Below, piece by piece: positions 34,076 through 43,484 of a stretch of DNA of 64,000 nucleotides. The DNA is from Bradyrhizobium lablabi (GTDB taxonomy: Bacteria > Pseudomonadota > Alphaproteobacteria > Rhizobiales > Xanthobacteraceae), in assembly GCF_900141755.1 (NCBI RefSeq), contig NZ_LT670844.1, forward strand, positions 1,488,001 to 1,552,000, written 5' to 3'. The stretch's first letter is position 1; each line of letters opens with the position of its first letter. The notes beneath the pieces were generated by a model that saw nothing but the letters and a program-made list of their open reading frames with translations, searched no databases and was not told the origin of the DNA. Both the position numbers and the translations under genes were made by a program.

Positions 34076-34812
34076 TTGCCTGAATCGCTGAGTTTGGCCT
34101 TGTCGGCTTCGGGATAGTTGGTCGTGGTCGGCTCGCCCTTGCGATAATGCTCGAAGCCCTCGGTGCGTCGCATCGTATAGGGCGGCGTTTCAGGCCGCGG
34201 CTGCACGAGATCGGACGGATTGTCGATCATCGCCGCCATGTTGCGCTGATAGGCGCAGCCGAAATTGTGGTACTCGCGGTTCTTCGAATAGCCGGGATCG
34301 TAGATCGAGGGCCCGAGATCCTCCGGCCACACCCCGCAAGGTCCGGCCACCGCCGCGATCCTGGGATAGCTGAGCCGGATGGTCGGGAGCGTCCGAATGT
34401 CGTCCGGATGGTAGTGACGGACCACGATGCCGTGTGCCGGCACGCCTGAGGCCTCGAGCAGCGATTTGGCTTCCCGGAACGCAGACGACGCCGCGCGCGC
34501 GTTCGGCGTGTCGACCGGCACATCGGCTGTTATCGCGCCGGTGCCTTCGCGCACCCAGGTCCGTGCCAATCCGGTGACGTCGGTGCGCTGCGTGGCGGTG
34601 AGGCCGCCGCGGCCCTGGCCGACGAAAATCACGATCGACTGGTTGGCCTCCTCGATCGCGATCGGATGACGCAAGCGATAATCGTCGGGAACGCTCGCGG
34701 TCACCACTTCGTTGCCGGAATAGATGCATCCACCGAGCGTGGCCGAAAGGCCGACGAGTGCGCCTGCGAGGCGCAGCTTTCGATAGCGACCGGCCGCTGT
34801 TCTGTTTGTCAT
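34072..34812 (-). CDS. cpaD: CpaD-family pilus biogenesis lipoprotein
   Basis: 246 residues with a lipoprotein signal (LVGLSATLGGC, Cys at about 29). DDYRLRHPI-AIEEANQSI, a periplasmic middle portion with VVRHYHPDD, and the C-terminal NFGCAYQRNMAAMIDNPSDL are all hallmarks of the CpaD family. It probably works with the CpaC secretin at the outer membrane. The ATGA overlap with cpaE shows co-translation. Confidence 0.92.
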   Translation of the reverse strand: MTNRTAAGRYRKLRLAGALVGLSATLGGCIYSGNEVVTASVPDDYRLRHPIAIEEANQSIVIFVGQGRGGLTATQRTDVTGLARTWVREGTGAITADVPVDTPNARAASSAFREAKSLLEASGVPAHGIVVRHYHPDDIRTLPTIRLSYPRIAAVAGPCGVWPEDLGPSIYDPGYSKNREYHNFGCAYQRNMAAMIDNPSDLVQPRPETPPYTMRRTEGFEHYRKGEPTTTNYPEADKAKLSDSGK

Positions 34813-34853
34813 CGTTCTCGTCCCCGTCCCGCCCTGCTCAGGCAGCCCCCGTG

Positions 34854-36326
34854 TCAGTCAATGATGAAACCGAAATTGGCCTGGTAGCTTCCAACCGGAT
34901 CGACGCGGCTCGAAATTCCGTAAATCCGGCTCATCTGGGCCAGCAGCGTCGATTGCGAATCGGTGGCGGGCGCAAACCCGTCATCCGGACGCGACAGTTC
35001 TTTCTGGGCGACCGCCCGAACCACATAGGGCGTCACCAGGACCATCAATTCGGTCTCGTGATTGACGTAATCCTGGCTCCTGAACAGCGCGCCAAAGATC
35101 GGTATCGCGTCGACGCCGGGCATTCCGTTGACGGCCTGCTTGGTCTGCTCCTGGATCAGGCCGGCCATCGCCATCGAGCCGCCCGATGGAATCTCCAGCG
35201 TGGTTTCGGCACGGCGGGTCTTGATCGAGGGGATCGTCGTTCCACCGGAACCGCCGGTCAAAGAGTTCTCGGTCGAGACTTCGGACACTTCGGTCATCAC
35301 CCGCAGGCTGATCCGGCCCTCCGTCAGCACCACCGGCGTGAAGTTGAGCGAGATGCCGAACTTCTTGTAGGTGACGGTCTGGACGCATTGTCCGATCGCG
35401 CCCGACGTCGTGGTTTGGCAGGTCACGCCGGTCGGGATCGGAAATTCGCCGCCCGAGATGAAGGTCGCGGACTCGCCGGAGATCGCCGTCAAATTGGGTT
35501 CGGCCAGCGTCCGTACCACGCCGGCGCTCTCCATCGCGCGCAAGGTCGCGGTGACCGTGGGCAGGCCCTTGGTGATGGATGAAGCGCTGAAGCCGTTGCC
35601 GGGGACGAGAGTCCCGCTGTTCGCGGTGAACGGGTTGACGTTGTTGAAATTCACGACCGCGGTGCCGTAGTTCATGCTGGCGCTGAGATCGACGCCCATC
35701 TGCTTGACGATGTCGCGCCGCACTTCGGCGACCGTGACCTTCAACATCACCTGGTCGCGGCCGCGAACCACGATCGAGTTGACGACCTTGTCGACACCCC
35801 CGACCAGACGCGCCGCGAGATCGCCGGCCGACTGCGCCTCGATCGGGGACGACACCGAACCGGTCAGGATCACGCTGTCGCCGACGCCCTCGATCTGGAT
35901 TCCTGGCATCGATTGCTTCAACGCCGCGCGCACGCCGTTGAGATCGCGCTTGACCGCGATGTCGTAGGCCGCAATCTGCTGGCCGTCGGCATCGAAGAAC
36001 ACGACGTTGGTCTGGCCGACCGCGGAGCCGATGATATAGGCGCGCTGCGGCGAGCGGATCACGGCGTTGGCAATCTTGGGGTCGGCGACCAGCACGTCCT
36101 TGACGTCGCGCGGCAAGTCAATAATCGAGGACTTGCCGATACCGAGCGCCAGAAAGCGCGTCTTCGCCACGGAGCCGGTAACGAGCGGCGTTTGGGAGCC
36201 GGTCGGTGTCGCCTCGGCCGCCACCACGGGCGCCAGGGCCGGATTGAGCGTCAACGCCGCGACGGCCGTAAACGACAGGGCGCGGAGCAAGCTCCACATC
36301 GCCAGCTGAATTCCCCCGCATTTCAT
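34854..36326 (-). CDS. cpaC: CpaC secretin of the Tad pilus
   Basis: 490 residues from the ATG at 36326, which has AAAGGACG at proper distance; a GTG at 36347 that overlaps the upstream stop is the alternative. Signal peptide (LRALSFTAVAALTLNPALAP), an N-terminal pilus-formation/BON region (IDLPRDVKDVLVADPKIAN), then the secretin core with LAEPNLTAISGESATFISGG, EFPIP and GALFRSQDYVNHETELMVLV, the standard secretin ending. It forms the outer-membrane channel for Flp pili. It is first in cpaC-D-E; the upstream gene is only a cpaB remnant. Confidence 0.93.
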   Translation of the reverse strand: MKCGGIQLAMWSLLRALSFTAVAALTLNPALAPVVAAEATPTGSQTPLVTGSVAKTRFLALGIGKSSIIDLPRDVKDVLVADPKIANAVIRSPQRAYIIGSAVGQTNVVFFDADGQQIAAYDIAVKRDLNGVRAALKQSMPGIQIEGVGDSVILTGSVSSPIEAQSAGDLAARLVGGVDKVVNSIVVRGRDQVMLKVTVAEVRRDIVKQMGVDLSASMNYGTAVVNFNNVNPFTANSGTLVPGNGFSASSITKGLPTVTATLRAMESAGVVRTLAEPNLTAISGESATFISGGEFPIPTGVTCQTTTSGAIGQCVQTVTYKKFGISLNFTPVVLTEGRISLRVMTEVSEVSTENSLTGGSGGTTIPSIKTRRAETTLEIPSGGSMAMAGLIQEQTKQAVNGMPGVDAIPIFGALFRSQDYVNHETELMVLVTPYVVRAVAQKELSRPDDGFAPATDSQSTLLAQMSRIYGISSRVDPVGSYQANFGFIID

Positions 36327-36343
36327 CTCGGACGTCCTTTCAG

Positions 36344-36586
36344 TCACTTCTGTGTCGTTTTCGCGCTCTGGACGCCGTAGGGCACCACACTGATGCTGCC
36401 ACCGCGCTTGGGAGCTTGATCGTCGGTCGCATTCTCGACCGTTTTGGCATCAACGAGTGAGCGCAGCGCCGGCAACAGCGCGCCGCTCTGGCGCGTGCGG
36501 GCGAGCATCTCGGCCTGGCGGGGTCGGAGCTCGGGCGTGACGGTGTTGCCGAGCACGGTGTTCTGGCCGGTATGCATACGCTTCAC
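36344..36586 (-). pseudogene. cpaB: 3' remnant of cpaB (RcpC)
   Basis: Eighty codons whose sequence follows the C-terminus of CpaB: NTVTPELRPRQAEMLARTR, LLPALRSLVD and KRGGSISVVPYGVQSAKTTQ. A full CpaB is about 260-300 residues with a membrane anchor and SAF domain; none of that is found in any frame upstream to 36824. The stop overlaps the GTG at 36347 of cpaC in the usual operon way. A truncation has removed the promoter-proximal part of the operon, so cpaC-D-E may lack their native promoter. Confidence 0.8.
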
Positions 36587-36824
36587 TATCTACATTTACG
36601 CCGCGATGCGTGGAGCGCACGCGGAGCAAGCCTCTCCTCCCATCATGACTAAGCATTAAAGGTATAAGGGAACTTGCCGGTGGAACCAGTTTGCCCGCAG
36701 GAGCGGCGGGATTTGCCGTCATGGTGAACGGAGTGTTATCGTTCGAAGCGCGGCCCGCAAATCTATTGCCCGCGTTCGCCGATCGACAAAGTTGGCTTGG
36801 CCGGGACCACGAGGATAAAAATTC

Positions 36825-37688
36825 CTAAACCGCCGAACGATGCCGTTGGATACAGGTCTGCAAGACCTCGTCCATCGGTTTCTCCCACCAGTCGTCGGAA
36901 AAAATCTCGATCTCGGAATAGCCGTCAAAACCCTGCGCCTCGACGGCTGCCCGAATCGATTTGATATCGATCACGCCATCGCCCATCATGCCGCGGTCGT
37001 TGAGAATGTCTTTTGTCGGCACCAGCCAGTCGCAGACGTGAAACGCGAGCAGGCGATCTTTTCCGGCGCGTTCGATCTGCGGCAGCAAATCGGGGTCCCA
37101 CCAGATGTGATAGACGTCGAGCGCGACACCGAGCGCGCCTGACCGCTGCGGGTCGAGCCGATCGCAGATGTCGAGCGCCTGCTTTGTCGTGTTGACGCAG
37201 GCGCGGTCGGCGGCATAGGCGGGATGTAGCGGCTCGATCGCCAGCGGCATCTTTGCTTTCAGCGCATACTCCATCATCTCGGCGATGGCGTCCTCGACCT
37301 GCGCGCGCGCTTCCGCGATATCTTTTGTGGCGGCACTCCCGGGCCGCGAATATTGCGGCAATCCGCCGACCACGAGCACAATGCAGGGCGCGCCGAGCGC
37401 CGTGGCCTCATCGACCGCTCGGCGGTTGTCGTCACGCGCCTCGATCCGATACGCGGCGTCGGAGGTGAACATGCCGCCACGGCAATAGCCCGACAGCTCC
37501 ATACCAGAATCGCGCACCGCGCGCACCGCGCGATCGAGCCCGATGGCTCCGACCTGGTCGCGCCAGGGATCGATGGCGCGGATGCCATGCCGCGCGCAGG
37601 CGTCGATGATTTGCACGAGATCGCCCTGCTTGCGGACCGTCGCGGTGTTCAACGACAGCCAGCGATGGTCGGCCGAAAAATCCCGCAT
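36825..37688 (-). CDS. Sugar isomerase/epimerase-like TIM-barrel protein
   Basis: 287 residues of the xylose-isomerase-like (AP endonuclease 2) TIM-barrel family. The metal-site framework is visible: IEPLHP (Glu near 152), ALDVYHIWWDP (Asp and His), FHVCDWL, and a terminal YSEIEIFSDDWW. The ATG at 37688 shares one base with the stop of the preceding gene (TGATG); a GTG at 37691 is possible. It is the last gene of a seven-gene transport and catabolic operon, so it probably isomerises or epimerises an intermediate of that pathway. Confidence 0.88.
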   Translation of the reverse strand: MRDFSADHRWLSLNTATVRKQGDLVQIIDACARHGIRAIDPWRDQVGAIGLDRAVRAVRDSGMELSGYCRGGMFTSDAAYRIEARDDNRRAVDEATALGAPCIVLVVGGLPQYSRPGSAATKDIAEARAQVEDAIAEMMEYALKAKMPLAIEPLHPAYAADRACVNTTKQALDICDRLDPQRSGALGVALDVYHIWWDPDLLPQIERAGKDRLLAFHVCDWLVPTKDILNDRGMMGDGVIDIKSIRAAVEAQGFDGYSEIEIFSDDWWEKPMDEVLQTCIQRHRSAV

Positions 37689-38881
37689 CACGCATCACAG
37701 CCGCGCAGCGCAAGCACGGCCTTCATGCGCCGCGTCGCGAGCTCGGGATTGGCGAGCAGTCCCGCTTGGTCAGCCAGGCGAAACAGTTCGGCAAGATGCA
37801 AGGTCGAGCGCGCGCTCTCCTGCCCGCCCACCATCGCAAAATGATCCTGATGGCCGTTGAGATAAGCCATGAACACGATGCCGGTCTTGTAAAACCGCGT
37901 CGGCGCCTTGAAGATATGACGCGACAGCGGCACCGTCGGCCCCAGCACGTCGTGGAAACCAGCCTCATCGCCGGCAGCAAGCCGCGACAGCGCGTAGGAC
38001 GCCACTGGGGCGATGGCATCGAAGATGCCGAGCAGCGCATGGGAAAAGCCGCGGCTGTCGCCGGCGATCAGCTCGGCGTAGTTAAAATCGTCGCCGGTAT
38101 ACATTTTTACGTTTTTGTCGAGCCGGCGACGCATGTCGATTTCGCGCTGCTTGTCGAGCAGCGACACTTTCACGCCATCGACTTTCGCGGCATTGGCGTT
38201 GATGACGCTGACTGCGACATCCATCGCCGCATCGAGGTTTGGCGTGCCCCAGTAGTTTGCCAGCGCCGGATCGAACATGTCGCCGAGCCAATGGATGATC
38301 ACGGGCTCGCGAACCTGCGACAGCACGCGGTCGTATACCCTGACATAGTCGTCGGGGCCGCGGCCGATCTTGGCCAGCGCGCGCGACGCCATCAAGATGA
38401 TGCGTCCGCCGGCCTTCTCCACCGCCGCAATCTGTTCCTCATAGGCGCGGATCACGTCGTCGAGGCTTTTTGCATCCTCCGGCGCCAGATGATCGGTGCC
38501 GGCGCCGGAAAACACCAGCGCATTGCCCCTCGCCTTCGCGGCCCGCACCGATCGCTGGATCAATTCCAGCGAGGTCGGCCAGTCCAGCCCCATGCCGCGC
38601 TGCGCGGTGTCCATGGCTTCGGCGACGCCGAGGCCGAGGTCCCAGACATGCTCGCGAAAGGCAATGGTCCTGTCCCAGTCGATGGCGGCTGACAGCCATG
38701 GATCGACATCGGCAAGCGGATCGGCGACCACATGAGCCGCGGAGAATGCCACCCGGTTCAGCGTGCCCTGAAGTTTTGCCGGAAAACTCCGCGACGCCGC
38801 CAGGCGATAGGTCTCGATCGAGCGATCAGCCTTCGGCAGTTTCAACTGATACGACGAGATCGGCAACACCGGTTTATTCAC
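37688..38881 (-). CDS. DUF993 / dihydrodipicolinate synthase-like protein
   Basis: 397 residues matching the DUF993 family, a branch related to the DapA/NAL aldolase TIM barrels. WDRTIAFREHVWDLGLGVAE, ALVFSGAGTDHLAP, PVIIHWLGDMFDP and KVSLLDKQREI are visible; the Lys in VKVSLLDK may be the Schiff-base candidate. GTG start with GAGGAGGAC upstream. The gene couples to the isomerase-like gene behind it and lies 12 bases after the Gfo/Idh gene. An aldol or retro-aldol reaction in an unknown pathway is an inference. Confidence 0.8.
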   Translation of the reverse strand: MNKPVLPISSYQLKLPKADRSIETYRLAASRSFPAKLQGTLNRVAFSAAHVVADPLADVDPWLSAAIDWDRTIAFREHVWDLGLGVAEAMDTAQRGMGLDWPTSLELIQRSVRAAKARGNALVFSGAGTDHLAPEDAKSLDDVIRAYEEQIAAVEKAGGRIILMASRALAKIGRGPDDYVRVYDRVLSQVREPVIIHWLGDMFDPALANYWGTPNLDAAMDVAVSVINANAAKVDGVKVSLLDKQREIDMRRRLDKNVKMYTGDDFNYAELIAGDSRGFSHALLGIFDAIAPVASYALSRLAAGDEAGFHDVLGPTVPLSRHIFKAPTRFYKTGIVFMAYLNGHQDHFAMVGGQESARSTLHLAELFRLADQAGLLANPELATRRMKAVLALRGCDA

Positions 38882-38893
38882 AGCGCGTCCTCC

Positions 38894-40045
38894 TCACAAT
38901 TTGATCGGCGCAACGTCGATCCAGCGCCGTTCGCGCCAGCTCTGAAGCGCACATTCGGCGAGCTGCACGCCCTTGGCTCCTTCCAGCAGCGTATATTTAT
39001 ACGGCGCGTCCTCGCAGACGTAGCGGATGAACATTTCCCACTGCTCTTTAAAGCCGTTGTCGTAAGAGCTGTTTTCGGGGAGCTTTTGCCAGTCGGCATA
39101 GAAATCGTGGGTGCGCTTCTCGTCCGGATTCCATACCGGCCGCGGCGTCGCCTGGCGCGCCTGGATCACGCAATCGGTGAGCCCAGCCACCGCCGAGCCA
39201 TGGGTGCCGTCGACCTGGAAAGTGACGAGATCGTCGCGATAGACCCGCGTCACCCAACTCATGTTGATATGGGCGATCACTCCGCCCTTGAGGCGGAACG
39301 TCGCGTAGGCGGAATCATCCGCCGTCGCCTTGTACTTCGCGCCCTTCTCGTCGAACCGCTCGGGAATATCCGTGGTGCCGAGGCAACTCACGCTTTCGAC
39401 GTCACCAAAAAGATTGTCGAGCACGTAGCGCCAGTGGCAGACCATGTCGAGGATGATGCCGCCGCCGTCCTCGCTGCGATAATTCCACGACGGCCGCTGC
39501 GCTTCCTGCCAGCCGCCTTCGAACACCCAATAGCCGAATTCGCCGCGCACCGCGAGCATGCGGCCGAAGAAGCCGGAGTCGCGCAGGAATTTTAGCTTCT
39601 TCAGCCCCGGCAGGAACAATTTGTCCTGCACGGTGCCATGCTTGACGCCCTTGGCGTTGGCGAGCTTGACCGCCGCGACGGCTTCTTCAAGGTTGGTCGC
39701 GATCGGCTTCTCGCAATAGACGTGCTTGCCGGCATTGATCGCTTTCGTCAGCAATCCCGGACGCGCCTGCGTGGTCGCGGCGTCGAAGAAGATGGTGTCG
39801 CTTTTCTCGGTCAGCGCCTTGTCGAGATCGGTGGTCCAGCGCGCCACATTGAATTGCTTTGCGAGACCTTCCAGCTTGCCGGAGTCGCGGCCCACGAGAA
39901 TCGGATCCGGCATCATGCGGTCGCCATTGGCAAGCTTGACCCCACCCTGGTCGCGGATCGCGATGATGGAGCGGATCAGATGCTGGTTGAGCCCCATGCG
40001 GCCGGTGACCCCGTTCATGATCACGCCGAGGCGTTGCGTCGTCAT
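38894..40045 (-). CDS. Gfo/Idh/MocA-family NAD(P)-dependent oxidoreductase
   Basis: 383 residues. The Rossmann N-terminus MTTQRLGVIMNGVTGRMG, the catalytic-loop sequence CEKPIATN (Lys of the EKP motif), and a C-terminal substrate domain with GGIILDMVCHWRYVLDNLFG (His) fit the inositol/sugar dehydrogenase family. The ATG at 40045 has AAGGAGCAAG upstream; the longer frame is rejected. It is expected to oxidise or reduce a polyol, sugar or ketosugar intermediate in the same operon. Confidence 0.88.
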   Translation of the reverse strand: MTTQRLGVIMNGVTGRMGLNQHLIRSIIAIRDQGGVKLANGDRMMPDPILVGRDSGKLEGLAKQFNVARWTTDLDKALTEKSDTIFFDAATTQARPGLLTKAINAGKHVYCEKPIATNLEEAVAAVKLANAKGVKHGTVQDKLFLPGLKKLKFLRDSGFFGRMLAVRGEFGYWVFEGGWQEAQRPSWNYRSEDGGGIILDMVCHWRYVLDNLFGDVESVSCLGTTDIPERFDEKGAKYKATADDSAYATFRLKGGVIAHINMSWVTRVYRDDLVTFQVDGTHGSAVAGLTDCVIQARQATPRPVWNPDEKRTHDFYADWQKLPENSSYDNGFKEQWEMFIRYVCEDAPYKYTLLEGAKGVQLAECALQSWRERRWIDVAPIKL

Positions 40046-40058
40046 ATCGCTTGCTCCT

Positions 40059-41444
40059 TCAGGATTTTTGCTTTGGTTGTTCGAGCGGCGATAGCGCCGA
40101 CCAGTTGGGGTGCACGCCGGTCGCAAAACCGGGCGAGGTCAGCGATCCCGTCAGGAGATCGCCGTCGTGGATCGATAGCCGGACGATGTTTCCGTCGCGG
40201 GCGTAGAGATCGGGATGCGCCGACAGGAACGCTTCCGCTTCGGTGGCGGGCGTCTCGGCAAAACCCTCGACATAATGATGGCCGTTGCGCTCGGCGTGGG
40301 TGACGCCGATCAGGGCGCCGAGCGCAAGGTCCTGCTGCACGCAGAGCCCGGCCTGACAGGTCAAATCCTCGCCCGAGATGAAGAATTTTTCGCCTGCCCC
40401 GCTCCATTTCGCGGCACGGGTCGCGTTGATGATCGACTTGTAAATCCCCTTGCACGATTTGGAAGAAATGCCGCGATAGCCGAGCGCGCGCGCCACGGGA
40501 AACGCATCGTAGGAATCGTCGGCCTCGTCGATGATGAGATCGCGGCCGGCCAGCGAACCCAGCGGCGATTGCCGCGTGATATCGCGCGGCATCGGCTGCT
40601 CGATGTAGAGCAGCTTTGCCGCAATCGGTCGCAGGGCGCTGTCGCGGTCGAGCCGCTCGGCCAGCGCGCCAAGCGCCGCGAGATCGGCATATTGCTCGTT
40701 GGCATCCAGCGTCACTTTGTAGTCATGCGGCAACGTGGCGAGCTGGTTGCCGATCCGCGTCAAGCGCGCGGCGTCGTGCTCCGGATCGCCGTTGAGCTTT
40801 AGCTTGAAATAACGCGCGCCGGCATTTTCGTGGCCGTCCGCGACGCCGCCCTTGCCCTCGACCTGGTCGTCGAGGCCGACGGTATGCCGGATCGCGACGC
40901 GGTCGAGCCGCCGCCTCCCGGAGAGGAATTGCCCGATATCGTCATCGCGCAAATCGGGCGACAGTCGCGCATTGATTCCGGCGATATTTTGCGCCATGCC
41001 CTCGAAGAAATTTTTCCCCGCGCCGCGCAGCAGCGCATCCAACACGGCCTTGTCGATTTCCGCCGGGCCGTAGGCGGCGGCAAGCGGCGGGATGTCTTCC
41101 CTGGCACAGGCCTCGACCTGTGCTGCGATGACACGGGCATGCAGGCCGAACGCGGTCTCGAACCCTTTTTGGCTGAGATAGAGCTCCCGCGCGATCACGA
41201 GCGCGCGTCGCAATTCCCAGACCGTTTGCTCCGGCGAAAGCTCGGTGCGCTTGTCGAACCATTTTGGCACCAGCAATTCGGCGCTGGCGCCGGTTGACGA
41301 GCCCTTGCCTTCTATTTCGATCTCCGCACGCACGAACATCTGCGGCGTGGCGTTGATGACGATGGCGCCAAACCTGAACGGCCGGGCAAAGCGCACCGGG
41401 CGTTCGAAGAAGGCGATGTCGCGCACGGCCAGACGGAGCGGCAT
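40059..41444 (-). CDS. Enolase-superfamily protein (muconate-cycloisomerase-like)
   Basis: 461 residues with an enolase-superfamily barrel. Putative active-site residues: Lys214-Leu-Lys216 (KxK), metal ligands Asp247 (TLDANEQY), Glu282 (YIEQP) and Asp306/Glu307 (IIDEADD), and Lys329 in SSKSCKG opposite. A Lys on both sides places it with the MLE-like rather than the mandelate-racemase-like groups (which use His). It starts at an ATG with AAAGGACC upstream. The operon context suggests cycloisomerisation, dehydration or epimerisation of an acid sugar or lactone; the exact reaction is unknown. Confidence 0.85.
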   Translation of the reverse strand: MPLRLAVRDIAFFERPVRFARPFRFGAIVINATPQMFVRAEIEIEGKGSSTGASAELLVPKWFDKRTELSPEQTVWELRRALVIARELYLSQKGFETAFGLHARVIAAQVEACAREDIPPLAAAYGPAEIDKAVLDALLRGAGKNFFEGMAQNIAGINARLSPDLRDDDIGQFLSGRRRLDRVAIRHTVGLDDQVEGKGGVADGHENAGARYFKLKLNGDPEHDAARLTRIGNQLATLPHDYKVTLDANEQYADLAALGALAERLDRDSALRPIAAKLLYIEQPMPRDITRQSPLGSLAGRDLIIDEADDSYDAFPVARALGYRGISSKSCKGIYKSIINATRAAKWSGAGEKFFISGEDLTCQAGLCVQQDLALGALIGVTHAERNGHHYVEGFAETPATEAEAFLSAHPDLYARDGNIVRLSIHDGDLLTGSLTSPGFATGVHPNWSALSPLEQPKQKS

Positions 41445-41456
41445 GATATTGGTCCT

Positions 41457-42305
41457 TTAATCCAGCGCGCTCTGGGTGAAAAAATGCTTGCGGATGCGCT
41501 GCACCAGTTCAGTGAACACCGGATCGGCCATGGCGTCGAGCGAGCGCGGGCGCGGCAGCGGCACGTCGTAGATCGCAGCGATCGCGCCGGGCCGTTCGGT
41601 CATGACCAGAACGCGGTCGGCGAGGAACACGGCCTCGGGAATCGAGTGGGTGATCAAGAGTACGGTCTTGCCGGTCTCGCGCTGGATCCGCATCAATTCG
41701 ACATTCATGCGTTCCCGCGTCATCGCGTCCAGCGCGCCGAACGGCTCGTCCATCAGCATGATCTTGGGATCATGCACCAGCGCCCGGCAGATCGAGGCCC
41801 GCTGCTGCATGCCGCCGGACAATTGCCAGGGCAGTTTTTTCTCAAACCCCTCGAGGCCGACCAGCTTTAGCAGCGCCTGCGCGCGCGGCAGATATTGGTC
41901 GCGCGGCAACCGCTTCATGTCGATCGGCAGCATGACGTTGTTGAGGATATTGCGCCACGGCAATAGCAGCGAGTTCTGGAACACGATGCCGACATTGCCG
42001 TGCGGTTGTGTCACCGGCTCGCCGTCGACCGAAATCTCGCCGGTCGATGGCGCGAGCAGCCCGGAGATCATTTTCAACAGCGTGGACTTGCCGCAGCCGG
42101 ACGGTCCGACCACGACAAAGAATTCGCCGGTGTTGATATGAAAGTCCAGCGGCCGCAGCGACGGCACATCGCCATCGCGGGAGCGATAGGTTTTCGACAC
42201 GCCGGAAAGTTTTATCCCGGGCGTGCCAGAGTCCACGCGATCCGACACCAGGCGAAGATGCGCGCCCGATTGATCAACGCCCGATGTTTTGGTCGCTGGA
42301 TTCAT
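41457..42305 (-). CDS. ABC transporter ATP-binding protein (SsuB/TauB type)
   Basis: 282 residues. Walker A GPSGCGKST, Q-loop VFQNSLLLPW, signature LSGGMQQR, Walker B IMLMDEPFGALD and the switch His in LITHSIPEAV are all present. This type pairs with NMT1-like binding proteins and single-gene permeases for nitrate, taurine, sulfonate or pyrimidine-like substrates. It lies between the binding protein and the enzyme genes in the same operon. Confidence 0.93.
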   Translation of the reverse strand: MNPATKTSGVDQSGAHLRLVSDRVDSGTPGIKLSGVSKTYRSRDGDVPSLRPLDFHINTGEFFVVVGPSGCGKSTLLKMISGLLAPSTGEISVDGEPVTQPHGNVGIVFQNSLLLPWRNILNNVMLPIDMKRLPRDQYLPRAQALLKLVGLEGFEKKLPWQLSGGMQQRASICRALVHDPKIMLMDEPFGALDAMTRERMNVELMRIQRETGKTVLLITHSIPEAVFLADRVLVMTERPGAIAAIYDVPLPRPRSLDAMADPVFTELVQRIRKHFFTQSALD

Positions 42306-42336
42306 TCAGGTCCATTCAGAACTAATGATGAGGAAC

Positions 42337-42420
42337 CGTCATTGCGAGGAGCACTTGCGACGAAGCAATCCATCCTTGCTTTGTGGCGCCATGGATTGCT
42401 TCGCTCCGCTCGCAATGACG
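42337..42420. repeat. CGTCATTGCGAG-type palindromic repeat
   Basis: Edges CGTCATTGCGAGGAGC and GCTCGCAATGACG with inner GCAATCCAT / ATGGATTGC. One of four copies (also 46482, 58794, 62649). It splits the binding-protein and ATPase genes within one operon, so it may act as an mRNA stabiliser. Confidence 0.9.
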
Positions 42421-42423
42421 CGT

Positions 42424-43422
42424 TCACGAATTGCCCTTTGGCAGGTAGTCGTTGGTGTAAAACGCCTTCGGGTTTTCCTTGGCCTTGGCATCAAGGCCGC
42501 CATATTCGACCATCAGATTGACGGTGTCGGTCATGTTCTGATCCGTGACCTGGAACGGCCGCTTGCCCTTGGTTTCGCCCGTGCGATAGAGCGGGATCGT
42601 CAGCTCAAAGCCTTGCGTCAGCGTCTCGATCTTGCCGCCCTTCGGGTTGGCATCGAGGATCGCCTGCGCCGCGCCCTTCGGGTCCTTCTCGGCGGCTTCG
42701 ACCGCTTTCGTCGTCGCCGACATGAAGCGCCGCACCAGATCGGCGTTGGCCTTCACGTAATCCGCGTTGGCGATAATGCCGGATGAAACCATGTTGATGC
42801 CGTAGTCGGCGAATTTTATGGGATAGACGTCCTTACCCGTCGCGTCCTTGATCTTCATCGACTGGTCCATGACATAGCCGAGCAAGAGATCGGCCTGGCC
42901 GTTGATCACGGCGTTCAGCTTGGTCTGGCCGTCGCCGGCAACCGTGTTGAAATCGCTTTCCTTCAAGCCGGTCTTTTTCAGAAACAGCGGCCAGATCTGC
43001 GTCATCGAATCCGCGGGCGTGATCGCCACCGTCTTGCCCTTGATATCCTCGGGCTTCCTGATGTTTTTCTCGACAAATCCCATCGCCGACATCGGGCTCG
43101 TCTGCAGCAGCACGCCGGTCGCGATGACAGGCGCGCCCTTCACCGCCGCGCGCATCATGGTGGGCACGTCGACATAGCCGAAATCGGCGGTCTTGGCGGC
43201 AACGGCCTGCGTGGTCGCAGCCGAGCCGCGGCCTTCCTGGATTTCGAGATCGATGTTTTCGGCAGCATAGATGCCCTTGGCCTTGCCGTAATAGAACGGC
43301 GCGTGCTCGCCATAGACATACCAGTTGAGCATCAGCACCACCTTGTCCCCGGCAGAGGCTGGGGCTGCCGCCAGCGCCGACCAGATCAGCGCCGCCGCTA
43401 GAGCCGTCAAAAATCGCATCAT
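42424..43422 (-). CDS. ABC transporter substrate-binding protein, NMT1/THI5-like
   Basis: 332 residues with a signal peptide (MMRFLTALAAALIWSALAAA, cleavage after ASA). The mature start GDKVVLMLNWYVYGEHAPFY and the ENIDLEIQEGRGSAATTQAVA segment are typical of the NMT1-like periplasmic family, which binds pyrimidine precursors, sulfonates, aromatic acids and related molecules. GGGAGAG precedes the ATG at 43422. It is second in the operon after the permease. Ligand unknown. Confidence 0.9.
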   Translation of the reverse strand: MMRFLTALAAALIWSALAAAPASAGDKVVLMLNWYVYGEHAPFYYGKAKGIYAAENIDLEIQEGRGSAATTQAVAAKTADFGYVDVPTMMRAAVKGAPVIATGVLLQTSPMSAMGFVEKNIRKPEDIKGKTVAITPADSMTQIWPLFLKKTGLKESDFNTVAGDGQTKLNAVINGQADLLLGYVMDQSMKIKDATGKDVYPIKFADYGINMVSSGIIANADYVKANADLVRRFMSATTKAVEAAEKDPKGAAQAILDANPKGGKIETLTQGFELTIPLYRTGETKGKRPFQVTDQNMTDTVNLMVEYGGLDAKAKENPKAFYTNDYLPKGNS

Positions 43423-43484
43423 GTTTCTCTCCCGTCGATGTCTTATGCGGTCCTTGAGGGCCGCTTTTTTCATTCTCTCGCCGC

